DNA of 64,000 nucleotides from Pseudomonadota bacterium (lineage in GTDB: Bacteria; Desulfobacterota; Desulfobulbia; Desulfobulbales; SURF-16), in contig JAHIVT010000138.1 in NCBI GenBank assembly GCA_018816555.1, forward strand, positions 1 to 64,000, given 5' to 3'. Position numbers and translations under genes: made by a program. The notes under the pieces were generated by a model. That model made no database searches and was not told where the DNA came from. It saw only the letters and a list, made by a program, of their open reading frames with translations. Positions within the stretch are counted from its first letter, which is position 1. The number at the start of each line of letters is the position of its first letter. Positions 44,859 through 53,135 of the stretch are shown one piece after another.

Positions 44859-46211
44859 TCACTCCTTACTTTTCACCAGCCTGGCGGCAAAAAAACCATC
44901 AAGGGTTTCGTCGGGCTCAGTCTGGAAAAGCCCTTTGTTATTGACGAACCGCTGGGCATCCGGGGGGAAATAGGGGGGGCTGCTGAGCGCAAATTGGGGC
45001 TGGGCTGCCAGAAATTGCGCCATCACTTCCTCATTTTCTTCCGGCTCGATGCTGCAGGTGGCATAGACCAGTACCCCGCCGGGAGCAAGAAGTGCCGACG
45101 CCTCTGAGAGCAGTTTGAGCTGTGCGGCCTGATACCGTTGCAGATCATCTTCGCTACGGTTCCAGCGGATATCCGGATGGCGTCGGATTACGCCCAGGCC
45201 GGAGCAGGGTGCGTCAACTAAAATAGCCGTAAAAATTCCGTCTGTCTTATCCTGAAAGTCAGCCAGCGTGGATTGCCGACAGCTCACCCGGTCGGCCATC
45301 CCCATGCGTTTGATATTCTCCTGGAGCAGTTTGAAGCGCATTGGATTGGGTTCAATGGCAACCACCTGGTTGTCTCCCGGGATGAGTTGGGCCAAATGTA
45401 TGGTTTTGCCCCCCAGACCGGCGCAGCCATCGAGATAGTTTCCGGCGTCAAAGGGCCCCAGCATCAGAGAAATAAGCTGAGCCCCCTCATCCTGCACCAT
45501 GAATGTGCCGCTCGCATAACCGGACAGGCCCGCAATATCCCCCCGGAAATCAGAGAGTACAACCGCCTCGGGGCAGTAAATGCCGGGCTGGGCGGTTATA
45601 CCGCACTTTTCCAGTTCACTGATAAAGGCTTCCCGTGTCATGAGTTTTGTGTTGACCCTGAGAACAAGAGGCGCCTGCTGGTTATTTGTTGTGCAGATTC
45701 TTGTGGCCGTGTTTTCGCCATAGCGGACAAGCCACCGTTGATAAAGCCAATCCGGATGACTGAGGCGCACGGCTGGCGGCATCAGATTATTGTCCCAGGG
45801 GCTGGGCAGAGTCTCCGTCTGCCTGGCAATGTTACGTAACACTCCGTTGACAAAGCCGGTGAGCCATTTGGGCTGTCTGGATTCCTTAAGTGCCTTGACG
45901 GTTTCATTGACTGCAGCGGAAGCAGGAATTCTGTCCATGAAGCAGAGTTGAAAAAGTCCCACCCGCAGGGACTGGAGGGTGAGGTTTTTCATTTTGTGCA
46001 GCGGGTGGCTGGAAAAATCCTGCAGGATGGCGTCAAGATAGCGCTGCCAGCGGAGCACGCCGTAAACCAGGGCTGTGACCAGCGGGGAGTCTTTGGCGTT
46101 GTCCGGCATGGCTTTTTTCAGGATGTTGTCCCTGATCAGATCCACCGGATGACCTGTTTCCTGCCTTTGGCAGAGGACTGTTATGGCAAGTTGGCGGGGA
46201 TTGGCTTTCAT
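44859..46211 (-). CDS. rsmB: 16S rRNA (cytosine(967)-C(5))-methyltransferase RsmB
   Basis: RsmB methylates C967 of 16S rRNA using S-adenosylmethionine. The N-terminal NusB-like RNA-binding domain (about residues 1-140) is followed by a Rossmann methyltransferase with AGLGGKTIHLAQL (SAM site), the DAPCSGLGVIRRHPDIRWNR motif and the catalytic cysteine in YATCSIEPEENE. I set the start at 46211 (MKANPRQLAITVL), because the family begins there; a longer frame starts at 46244. The ribosome site is weak. It lies 63 bases downstream of pgeF on the same strand, with a purine-rich spacer between. Confidence 0.93.
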   Translation of the reverse strand: MKANPRQLAITVLCQRQETGHPVDLIRDNILKKAMPDNAKDSPLVTALVYGVLRWQRYLDAILQDFSSHPLHKMKNLTLQSLRVGLFQLCFMDRIPASAAVNETVKALKESRQPKWLTGFVNGVLRNIARQTETLPSPWDNNLMPPAVRLSHPDWLYQRWLVRYGENTATRICTTNNQQAPLVLRVNTKLMTREAFISELEKCGITAQPGIYCPEAVVLSDFRGDIAGLSGYASGTFMVQDEGAQLISLMLGPFDAGNYLDGCAGLGGKTIHLAQLIPGDNQVVAIEPNPMRFKLLQENIKRMGMADRVSCRQSTLADFQDKTDGIFTAILVDAPCSGLGVIRRHPDIRWNRSEDDLQRYQAAQLKLLSEASALLAPGGVLVYATCSIEPEENEEVMAQFLAAQPQFALSSPPYFPPDAQRFVNNKGLFQTEPDETLDGFFAARLVKSKE

Positions 46212-46274
46212 GGAGGATGATTGTAACACAACTATGAAGGACAAGGGAAGAAGACAGAAGGCAGGAGACAGAAT

Positions 46275-47027
46275 TCAGAAACCACTCTTCTCACTCCGCA
46301 CTCCGATGACACTGCAGAAGCGGCCGGTCTTTTTCTCCCGGCGATAGGAAAACCAGTTTGGGTCACATACGGTGCAGATCGCGGTTGTGAAGATATTTGT
46401 TGGCTTTACCCCTGTCTCCTGGAGCTGGCACCTGCTGATTGCCCAGAAGTCAAAATAATTTGGTTTCACCTGAAAAGGGTGAAAATGCCCAGGCAGTTCC
46501 TGCTCGTAATTGATGAATTCAGCGCAGCAGGGGCCGAGCGAAGGGCTGATTGCCGCCAGCAGATGCCCCGGGTCGGTTGCGAACTCCTCAGCCATAACCC
46601 TGATGGTTGCAGCAATGATGTTGTTTACACTGCCGCGCCAGCCACAGTGGATATTGGCCGCCACCTGCCGTTGAGGGTCAAAGAGCATGATCGCCTGGCA
46701 ATCCGCCTGTTGGATCAGCAGGGCAACACCGGCAACATTGGTGATAAAGGCATCGCAGCCGGTGATTTCCAGATCCGTTAGGGGTTTTCCCGTGATCACA
46801 TGAACCTGACTGCCATGCACCTGCTGTCCGGAAACGAGGATGTCAACCCCAAGGCTCTGCCTGATCAGTTCCCGGTTTTCTTTGACCCGTCGAGGATCAT
46901 CATCACCCCCGTAGCTGATATTGAGCGAATCATATGGGGAAGGGCTTATGCCGCCGTGGCGGTTGAAAATGCCATGAACCAGGCAGGGGAAGTTTGCAAG
47001 TGCAGAAAAGGTAAGAGGAGCAAGCAT
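46275..47027 (-). CDS. pgeF: Peptidoglycan editing factor PgeF (YfiH / multicopper-laccase-fold family)
   Basis: This DUF152/YfiH family protein, now known as PgeF, removes wrongly incorporated residues from peptidoglycan precursors; older names include polyphenol oxidase. The zinc/copper site residues lie in QQVHGSQVHVI, ADCQAIMLFD and NIHCGWRGSVNNI. The start at 47027 (MLAPLTFSAL) is preferred. The longest frame starts at 47078, inside the hairpin that terminates the upstream porin gene, which is unlikely. No strong ribosome site is visible, so the start remains uncertain. Confidence 0.88.
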   Translation of the reverse strand: MLAPLTFSALANFPCLVHGIFNRHGGISPSPYDSLNISYGGDDDPRRVKENRELIRQSLGVDILVSGQQVHGSQVHVITGKPLTDLEITGCDAFITNVAGVALLIQQADCQAIMLFDPQRQVAANIHCGWRGSVNNIIAATIRVMAEEFATDPGHLLAAISPSLGPCCAEFINYEQELPGHFHPFQVKPNYFDFWAISRCQLQETGVKPTNIFTTAICTVCDPNWFSYRREKKTGRFCSVIGVRSEKSGF

Positions 47028-47051
47028 GGCGATGAGGTCGGTAATAGATGA

Positions 47052-47087
47052 AAAAAGGGGATGACCCGCATGGGTCATCCCCTTTTT
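47052..47087 (-). terminator. Intrinsic terminator of the porin gene
   Basis: A perfect 16-base inverted repeat (47052-47067 with 47072-47087), 4-base loop, GC-rich core and flanking A/T runs, 73 bases after the porin stop on the minus strand. It separates the porin gene from pgeF. Confidence 0.88.
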
Positions 47088-47159
47088 GCTTTACTCTAAA
47101 TGGGCTGAAATCGTTTGCAATTTCTTGTCGCAACGAATTCGGCCAGCTATCGATCAGAT

Positions 47160-48833
47160 TTAGAAGTATACCTCAAAGGTCACATAGACCTGATCAGCCT
47201 TATCGATTGAGGGAGAAAGCATACCATAGTATTCAGCTTCAGCTTTATCTATGTCATAAGGTTTGATATTCCAGTCCATACTTCCGGTGTAATCATAGTC
47301 ATAGTGCTGATAGCCAAAGCGCATGAAGGTCTTGGCATACTTGGAAACGGCCTCGCCGGTGGGCAGATCCCAGATGAGGTAGGCCTCATAGACATCACCG
47401 CGGACGGCAAGTTTGGAGCTGTACATATCATCATGTCCAGGGGTCATGCCGATCCAGTACTGGGAGCCGTGGTTGTACTCAAGACCGAATTTGAGCCCCA
47501 GGTCGTCCATGTCATAGCGGGCGCCTACCCAGATATTATAGCCATCCTCGTTGTCATTGTTAACGGTTTGTGTGCCATTCAAAAAGTTGCCCACTAAATC
47601 ATTAAACATGCCGGTGTCATCATCAGGCATGGTACGGCTCCAGCCCGCGGAAACAAAATAATTCAACTTCTCCCATTTATCCATGTAGACGCCGGAGGTA
47701 TGCAGGACATCACCCACATTCTGGCGTCCATTCAAGAAGAAGTCGTAAAAAGCATTTGTGGCCTGGTCATCGAATTCAGGATAGTTGAAGGCGTTGAATA
47801 CCATGAAAGACTGCAAATAGGCAAGACGATTGCCCTTATTGTAGATATCCCAGCTGAGCCCGGCGAAATCGGTGTCGTTCAGATCCACTGATGTTGCATC
47901 GTATTGCAGGCTGTTTTCAAAACCGCGGCCGTAGCAGATACGAACCCGGCCCGGTGCGTCCTGTATGCCGAACAGGTTGGCATAGGCATATCCCACGGAA
48001 ATTCCGTCAAAAGGCCAGTCCATATAAGCAGTCGGGGTTGCCATTCTCTCATCCAGGCCCATGCGGATCTGGGCAGCTGGGCCATCGGTGGTGGGACGGC
48101 GGCCGATGGAAAACCAGATCGGCTGGCCGCCGATATTGTTCCAGTTGACAAAGGCACGGTCTACGCGGAGGATCGAGTCACTCGGCTCCCGGGAGCTTGT
48201 TCCGTCAAAAGAGGGAAAACCGAAAGTGGTGAGACCTGGAGGCAGGGTGCTGGTGCCCCAGGTTTTATACATGGCCAGACGTCCCTTGAAATCCACGTTC
48301 TCGGTGGCCTTGACCCGCATATTCAGCCGGAAGCGATTGGTGAATATGGAGGTATTTTTCATCTCGTCATCATCCAGCGGATTCAATTGGCCCCCAAAAA
48401 AAGCATTCCTCAAATCATTAAGCGATGCTGTCGGGTTTGCACCAAACCAGCTTTGCACATCGACAGGTGTTGTAACCAGATCATTCTTGTACCAGTCACC
48501 CCGGGCGCGGAAATCACCGAAGAGCTGAACGCGGGAAGCCAGGTCCCAGGCCTCGCTTTTTTCATCCAGATCATCAAAGGCTTCTTTCTGGTTATCTTCC
48601 AGAGCTTTCATCTGGTTTTTCAGATCGGCTATTTCCTTCTGGGCCTTCATGTCAGTGGCCGGGCCCTGCCCCTCTCGCATGGCCGCCATCTGTGCTTTTA
48701 AATTGGCGAGTTCCTGGGTCAGCCGGTCAACCTGTGCTGCCAGGTCGCTGGTGGCATTAGTGCTGCCGGCGGTAGCCATGACAGGAAATGCGAGGAGTCC
48801 GGCCAAGGCGATTGTTGAGATTTTTTTTAACAT
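47160..48833 (-). CDS. Outer-membrane porin-like protein, DUF3373 type
   Basis: The 557-residue precursor has a signal peptide (about 1-23, ending ATAG). A trimerisation-type coiled coil follows (about 30-85; LAAQVDRLTQELANLKAQMA). A long beta-barrel then runs from WDLASRVQLFGDFRARGDWY to the C-terminal strand YVTFEVYF, whose final phenylalanine is the outer-membrane assembly signal. Alternating aromatic beta-strands fill the barrel. The pattern matches the DUF3373 family, common in Desulfobacterota; no substrate is known. The ATG has a strong GGAGG site. The gene has its own promoter region and terminator, so it appears monocistronic and probably highly expressed. Confidence 0.85.
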   Translation of the reverse strand: MLKKISTIALAGLLAFPVMATAGSTNATSDLAAQVDRLTQELANLKAQMAAMREGQGPATDMKAQKEIADLKNQMKALEDNQKEAFDDLDEKSEAWDLASRVQLFGDFRARGDWYKNDLVTTPVDVQSWFGANPTASLNDLRNAFFGGQLNPLDDDEMKNTSIFTNRFRLNMRVKATENVDFKGRLAMYKTWGTSTLPPGLTTFGFPSFDGTSSREPSDSILRVDRAFVNWNNIGGQPIWFSIGRRPTTDGPAAQIRMGLDERMATPTAYMDWPFDGISVGYAYANLFGIQDAPGRVRICYGRGFENSLQYDATSVDLNDTDFAGLSWDIYNKGNRLAYLQSFMVFNAFNYPEFDDQATNAFYDFFLNGRQNVGDVLHTSGVYMDKWEKLNYFVSAGWSRTMPDDDTGMFNDLVGNFLNGTQTVNNDNEDGYNIWVGARYDMDDLGLKFGLEYNHGSQYWIGMTPGHDDMYSSKLAVRGDVYEAYLIWDLPTGEAVSKYAKTFMRFGYQHYDYDYTGSMDWNIKPYDIDKAEAEYYGMLSPSIDKADQVYVTFEVYF

Positions 48834-48861
48834 ATCTCCCTCCTAAAAAAAGATGTGATTT

Positions 48862-48886
48862 GCAGACATTTAAAGGAAATGTCTGC
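48862..48886 (-). promoter_or_regulatory. Hairpin in the porin mRNA leader
   Basis: A perfect 10-base inverted repeat (48862-48871 with 48877-48886) and 5-base loop, ending about 28 bases before the porin start codon and just before its ribosome site. It may stabilise the 5' end or act in translational control. Confidence 0.6.
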
Positions 48887-48973
48887 CCCCCAAATTTTTT
48901 ACCGACAGCCGAAATTTCAGAAAGATCAAGCTGATTGCCATGCGGAGCCGGTAAAAATATTTCTTATATCGTT

Positions 48974-49002
48974 TGTCTATCTCGAAGTAGGTGTATTGTC
49001 AA
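48974..49002 (-). promoter_or_regulatory. Candidate sigma-70 promoter for the porin gene
   Basis: On the minus strand TTGACA (complement of 48997-49002) is followed after exactly 17 bases by TAGACA (complement of 48974-48979). The -35 is perfect; the -10 is a partial match. It would give a leader of roughly 130 bases containing the hairpin at 48862-48886. Confidence 0.45.
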
Positions 49003-49270
49003 TAGTAATTTAACGAACTGCTTGAGTAGGTCAAAAGATACCGGGGGGAAATTTTTAAAGCAAATTAGGCAATTGCAAATTTTTCATTATCAGCCTGCAA
49101 TGTAATGGCTCATTCATTTTTCTCGGTGACCGCAGGTCGAGGACAGGCGGGAGATCACACCACACGGCAATCAATTACTTATATTTAGCTTGCCTGCATA
49201 CTTTCATTGTTTTATTTTGTGCATTTGCCTGTAAATTTTCAGTATCATCACCTTTTTAAGGAAAGAAAAA

Positions 49271-50107
49271 ATGTACTTTCAGGATATTATTTTTGAATTA
49301 AGTCGTTATTGGGCTGATCAGGGCTGCGTGATCCAGCAGCCATACGATATGGAAGTCGGAGCGGGAACCTTTCACCCTGCCACCCTGTTACGAGCCCTTG
49401 GGCCCGAGCCGTGGAAGGCGGCCTATGTCCAGCCTTCCCGGCGACCGACAGATGGCCGATATGGGGAAAACCCGAACCGGCTTCAGCATTATTATCAGTT
49501 TCAGGTCGTGCTGAAGCCGTCACCGGCGGATTCCCAGGGTTTGTATCTGGAGAGCCTGAAGCGCTTTAATCTTAACCTGCTGCAGCATGATATCCGTTTT
49601 GTTGAGGATGACTGGGAATCACCCACCCTTGGCGCCAGCGGTCTGGGCTGGGAGGTGTGGCTTGACGGCATGGAGATCACTCAGTTTACTTATTTCCAGC
49701 AGGCCGGCAGTCAGGAGCTCAGCCCTGTTACCGTTGAGATTACCTATGGCCTTGAACGAATAGCCATGTATCTCCAGGGGGTCAACAGCGTCTATGATAT
49801 TGCCTGGAACAAAGAGGTCAAATATGGCCAGATTTTTCATCAGGCAGAGGTTGAATTTTCCGCCTTTAATTTTGAACATGCCAATGTGGAATTTCTGGTG
49901 TCCTATTTTAATTCCTGCGAACAGGAGGCGCTCAAGCTGCTTGAAAAGGATCTGCTTCTGCCGGCCTATGATTATTGCCTGAAATGTTCCCATACTTTTA
50001 ACCTTCTCGATGCGCGCAAGGCAATCAGTGTGTCGGAGCGCACCCGCTATATCGGCAGAATTCGAAATATCGCCAGGAAAGTTGCTGAGAAAAAGTGTAA
50101 TCTGTAA
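49271..50107 (+). CDS. glyQ: Glycyl-tRNA synthetase alpha subunit
   Basis: GlyQ is the catalytic class II chain of the bacterial (alpha-beta)2 glycyl-tRNA synthetase. It starts [20 protein letters not shown] and shows the class II motifs: [40 protein letters not shown] (motif 2 region) and [16 protein letters not shown] (motif 3). The 278-residue length is slightly shorter than E. coli (303), with the difference at the C-terminus. The beta subunit glyS, normally directly downstream, is not here; the next large gene is a SulP transporter. Confidence 0.96.
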   Translation: MYFQDIIFELSRYWADQGCVIQQPYDMEVGAGTFHPATLLRALGPEPWKAAYVQPSRRPTDGRYGENPNRLQHYYQFQVVLKPSPADSQGLYLESLKRFNLNLLQHDIRFVEDDWESPTLGASGLGWEVWLDGMEITQFTYFQQAGSQELSPVTVEITYGLERIAMYLQGVNSVYDIAWNKEVKYGQIFHQAEVEFSAFNFEHANVEFLVSYFNSCEQEALKLLEKDLLLPAYDYCLKCSHTFNLLDARKAISVSERTRYIGRIRNIARKVAEKKCNL

Positions 50108-50321
50108 ATGCTTGGTATGAGCTGAATACCGGTTCATTTTGTTTCATTTGGGCGGGTCTCCGGTGTAGTTTTCCCTTGACTTTCTCTGTAAGAGAGATAT
50201 TTATAACCTGGAAAAATTGTGTGAGAACTACTTTTTAAAAATCACACGGAATTCGGGTGTTATGCATTTTCCTCACCCGGTTGTTTGGATTGTATGAATT
50301 TTTTCTGGGAGGAGAAAGAAA

Positions 50322-50414
50322 ATGAGTAGAGCGTCAGAGACGCCTGGCAGTGTGGAGGCGCTGCAGGAATTATGGGCAGACATGTTTATGAAGGAGGCGA
50401 CAGTCTTTACTTGA
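50322..50414 (+). CDS. Possible small protein or leader peptide upstream of sulP
   Basis: A 30-codon frame begins with ATG, preceded by a near-ideal GGGAGGAG ribosome site 6 bases upstream. It would encode a short acidic peptide beginning MSRASETPGSVEALQELWAD with no transmembrane segment. Nothing beyond the strong ribosome site supports it, and it lies about 170 bases before sulP. It could be a true small protein, a leader peptide or chance. Confidence 0.35.
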   Translation: MSRASETPGSVEALQELWADMFMKEATVFT

Positions 50415-50530
50415 CTTTGATCTCGTAAAACTAAGCTGCTGTGAAAGTTCACTGTTGTTCGACGATGAAATGGTTTTCCGGGAGCCTGGTTGCCGATCGG
50501 GTCCGGAGAGAAGAAAGAATAAGAGTCGAC

Positions 50531-50554
50531 TTCTGCTGCCTTCGGCCGGCAGAA
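50531..50554 (+). promoter_or_regulatory. Small hairpin just upstream of sulP
   Basis: TTCTGC (50531-50536) pairs with GCAGAA (50549-50554), and an inner GCC-TTC-GGC stem continues it with a small bulge. It ends about 28 bases before the sulP start, has no T-run and is therefore not a terminator; it may be a leader element. Confidence 0.35.
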
Positions 50555-50582
50555 AGCGAACGAGATATGATAAGGTAGTGTG

Positions 50583-52739
50583 ATGATATACAAAATTTTC
50601 CCCTTTCTTGCCTGGTTCACAGGGTATGACGCTGGCAAATTTAAAACAGACCTTTTGGCCGGTATTACCGTTGCACTTGTCTTGATTCCCCAGTCCATGG
50701 CCTATGCTCAGCTGGCTGGACTACCTCCCTATTACGGATTGTATGCAGCCTTTCTGCCACCTATGGTGGCCTCGCTTTTCGGCTCCAGTCGCCAGCTTGC
50801 CACCGGGCCTGTAGCGGTTGTGTCGCTGATGTCTGCAGCATCTCTTGAACCACTTGCCACGGCAGGGTCTGCCGAATTTATAGCCTATTCAATTGTTCTT
50901 GCCCTGATTGTCGGTATTTTCCAGTTTTCCCTCGGCGTTCTGCGTCTGGGTCTTGTTGTAAACTTTCTTTCCCACCCGGTTGTCAACGGCTTCACCAATG
51001 CGGCAGCCATTATCATTGCCTCATCCCAGTTTTCAAAATTTTTCGGAGTTTATGTGGACAAGGGGACTCACCATTATGAAACCATGGTGAGCGTGTTTCA
51101 GGCGGCAATGGATTTCACCCATATCCCGACACTGATGTATGGTATCGGGGCGGTTGTCATCATGGTGGTGCTCAGGAAGATCAACCCGCGCATTCCCAAC
51201 GTGCTGGTAGCGGTGGCCATTACCACGCTGATTTCCTACTTCACCGGTTACAATAAGGACGCTTTTGTTGATATTTCCGCCATTCAGCTCAATGGTCTTC
51301 AGGAGCAGGCCGCTGATTTTAATGCGACGGTGAAAGAAGTAAAAAAAATGGGTGAGGAGCGGGCTGCCCTTGGTCTCAAGGTGGATGAGGAGTTGAAAAG
51401 CATCAAGGAGAAAGGCCACGGCTCCACATCAATTGAGCTGATTAAACTGAAGAGCGAGGTGGAAATTCTGTCCAGCAGGATGGAAGAAGCAAAAAATCAT
51501 GCCGGAGATATTCGTGATGTTGTCCGCAAGATGAAATTTGAAGGGGTGAAAGTGGGTGATAATTACATCTTCTATCCAAAAGATGCTGTTCCTGCAGGCG
51601 TGCAGACCGATGGCAACATCTGGCGGATCAAGATTGGAAATTCCGCGCTTGACACAACCAAAATCAAGGTTATGGGCGGCGGTGACGTGGTTGGCAAGAT
51701 TCCTGAAGGTCTCCCCCAGTTCACCGTGCCGCAGCTCTCCGTAAAAAAATTCTTCAAGCTGCTGCCCACCGCTGTTATTATTTCCCTGCTGGGATTTATG
51801 GAAGCCATCGCCATTGCCAAGGCCATGGCGGCTAAGACCGGCCAGAAGCTTGACCCGAACCAGGAACTCATCGGCCAAGGCCTGGGCAACATACTTGGCT
51901 CGATCGGCTCCAGCTATGCGGTGTCGGGTTCCTTTTCCCGTTCCGCCGTTAACCTGCAGGCAGGTGCGGTTTCCGGTGTTTCCGCGGTTGTCACCTCTCT
52001 TATGGTTGTTGTCACCTTGCTGTTTTTTACGCCGCTGCTCTATCATCTACCCCAGGCTGTTCTGGCCGCGGTAATTATGATGGCGGTTATCGGTCTTGTC
52101 AACATCAAGGGTTTTGCCCATGCCTGGAAGGCGCAATGGTATGACGGAGCAATTTCCATTCTCTGCTTTGCTGTTACTCTTTATTTCGCCCCGCATCTTG
52201 ATAAGGGCATTATGGTCGGTGTAGCTCTTTCCATGGGTGTTTTTCTGTATAAATCCATGCGGCCGGTGGTGGCCAGCCTGTCCATGCATGAGGAAAACGT
52301 GCTGAAAAGTGCTGAGTACTATCGTCTCAAGGGCTGTCGCCACATTTCAGTGGTACGTTTTGACGGTGCTCTGTTTTTTGCCAATGCCAGCTATCTTGAT
52401 GAACAGGTCATGAAATTCCGTAACGAACAGCCGGATCTGCGCTATATCCTGCTGGATGCCAGGGGTATCAATGATATGGACGCCTCCGGCGAGGAGGCCT
52501 TGCATCTCCTTGTCGAGCGGGTTCGCAGTGCGGGCCTTGGGTTTGCCATGTCCGGCGTCAAGGGGCAGGTGATGGTTGTCATGCAGCGCACCGGCTTGTT
52601 GGATAAAATCGGCAAGGATAGTCTTTTCCCCGATACGGAGCAGGCGGTTAAAACCATTATTAAGAAAATTCATGGCACTGGTGATCTTCCCGCAGATGGG
52701 TGCAAGGATTGCCCCTTAACCAAGTATATTCCTGCCTAA
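50583..52739 (+). CDS. SulP-family anion permease with STAS domain and a coiled-coil insertion
   Basis: This inner-membrane SLC26/SulP transporter (about 719 residues) could carry sulfate, bicarbonate or another anion. The membrane domain begins at LAGITVALVLIPQSMAYAQL (the SulP signature) and includes GSSRQLATGPVAVVSLM. A cytoplasmic STAS domain occupies about residues 580-690 (VVRFDGALFFANASYLDEQV; DARGINDMDASGEEAL). The oddity is an insertion of about 135 residues (about 230-370) between transmembrane segments. It contains a charged coiled coil (VKEVKKMGEERAALGLKVDE and onward) and a small beta segment; ordinary SulP proteins pass straight to the GKIPEGLPQF strand here. GTG at 50580 directly precedes the chosen ATG. 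It ends at a strong terminator. Confidence 0.9.
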   Translation: MIYKIFPFLAWFTGYDAGKFKTDLLAGITVALVLIPQSMAYAQLAGLPPYYGLYAAFLPPMVASLFGSSRQLATGPVAVVSLMSAASLEPLATAGSAEFIAYSIVLALIVGIFQFSLGVLRLGLVVNFLSHPVVNGFTNAAAIIIASSQFSKFFGVYVDKGTHHYETMVSVFQAAMDFTHIPTLMYGIGAVVIMVVLRKINPRIPNVLVAVAITTLISYFTGYNKDAFVDISAIQLNGLQEQAADFNATVKEVKKMGEERAALGLKVDEELKSIKEKGHGSTSIELIKLKSEVEILSSRMEEAKNHAGDIRDVVRKMKFEGVKVGDNYIFYPKDAVPAGVQTDGNIWRIKIGNSALDTTKIKVMGGGDVVGKIPEGLPQFTVPQLSVKKFFKLLPTAVIISLLGFMEAIAIAKAMAAKTGQKLDPNQELIGQGLGNILGSIGSSYAVSGSFSRSAVNLQAGAVSGVSAVVTSLMVVVTLLFFTPLLYHLPQAVLAAVIMMAVIGLVNIKGFAHAWKAQWYDGAISILCFAVTLYFAPHLDKGIMVGVALSMGVFLYKSMRPVVASLSMHEENVLKSAEYYRLKGCRHISVVRFDGALFFANASYLDEQVMKFRNEQPDLRYILLDARGINDMDASGEEALHLLVERVRSAGLGFAMSGVKGQVMVVMQRTGLLDKIGKDSLFPDTEQAVKTIIKKIHGTGDLPADGCKDCPLTKYIPA

Positions 52740-52763
52740 AGTAGGAGTGAGTCAGATTTAGGC

Positions 52764-52800
52764 AAAAAAAGGCCCGGGCAAATTGCCCGGGCCTTTTTTT
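52764..52800 (+). terminator. Intrinsic terminator of the SulP gene
   Basis: A 16-base inverted repeat (52764-52779 with 52785-52800) with core GGCCCGGGC and a 5-base loop, followed by seven T. It starts 24 bases after the stop. The A-run on its left means it could also stop the minus-strand tRNA-Sec transcript. Confidence 0.95.
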
Positions 52801-52817
52801 GTTGCGATTTCAAGTAA

Positions 52818-52915
52818 TGGCGGAAGTGCATGGGAATCGAACCCACCCACCAAGCTGTTAACCCGGTGCACCGGATTTGAAGTCCGGGAGAGCCACCAGC
52901 GCCCTTTCCACTTCC
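52818..52915 (-). tRNA. selC: tRNA-Sec (anticodon TCA)
   Basis: On the minus strand the gene reads GGAAGTGG at its 5' end and GCACTTCC-G-CCA at its 3' end, with CCA encoded, 98 bases in all. The anticodon arm is CCGGA-CTTCAAA-TCCGG, giving anticodon TCA, which decodes UGA as selenocysteine. The T loop is TTCGATT. A long variable arm (CACC with GGTG) is present, as required for tRNA-Sec. Seven acceptor pairs are Watson-Crick, while the eighth position is G opposite G, a small departure from the usual eight-pair acceptor. The organism therefore should have SelA/B/D and selenoproteins, none of which I find in this window. Confidence 0.95.
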
Positions 52916-52937
52916 TTAGAATTGAAATGATGAAAAA

Positions 52938-52965
52938 ATTATACTGTAACACTTGAATGTGACAA
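52938..52965 (-). promoter_or_regulatory. Sigma-70 promoter of tRNA-Sec
   Basis: On the minus strand TTGTCA (complement of 52960-52965) and a perfect TATAAT (complement of 52938-52943) are separated by 16 bases, placing the start of transcription about 15 bases before the mature tRNA 5' end. Confidence 0.7.
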
Positions 52966-53135
52966 AAAATTAATACATAATCATAGTAATTCTTCTTGCC
53001 CAATACGGCAACTTTTTTTATAAAAGGTGGGTAATGCCTGGTTTTAAAAGCTTGCAATAGTTGTTTGGATTTGTTTTATGTGCTTTTTTGCAGGACTCAG
53101 AACGTTTTAATATTTCTAATCGGAGATTAAAAAAA

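Larger units (their letters stand above)
48834..49270. other. Divergent promoter region between porin and glyQ
   Basis: This 437-base region contains the porin leader hairpin and a candidate porin promoter (listed separately). For glyQ I see a good ribosome site (AAGGAAAG) but no clear -35/-10 pair. No gene is seen. Confidence 0.5.
50108..50582. other. Long leader/intergenic region upstream of the SulP gene
   Basis: This 475-base stretch contains a possible 30-codon reading frame and a small hairpin (both listed). No glyS remnant can be recognised. A transcription start for sulP could not be placed; the region between the short frame and sulP has several short complementary segments and might be a structured leader. 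Confidence 0.45.

Noticed and set aside
47028..47078. Longer pgeF start at 47078
   Set aside because: It would place the start codon inside the porin terminator hairpin; family similarity begins after the internal methionine.
50108..50579. A decayed glyS after glyQ
   Set aside because: Neither strand shows GlyS-like segments in any frame; the gap is too short and too unrelated.
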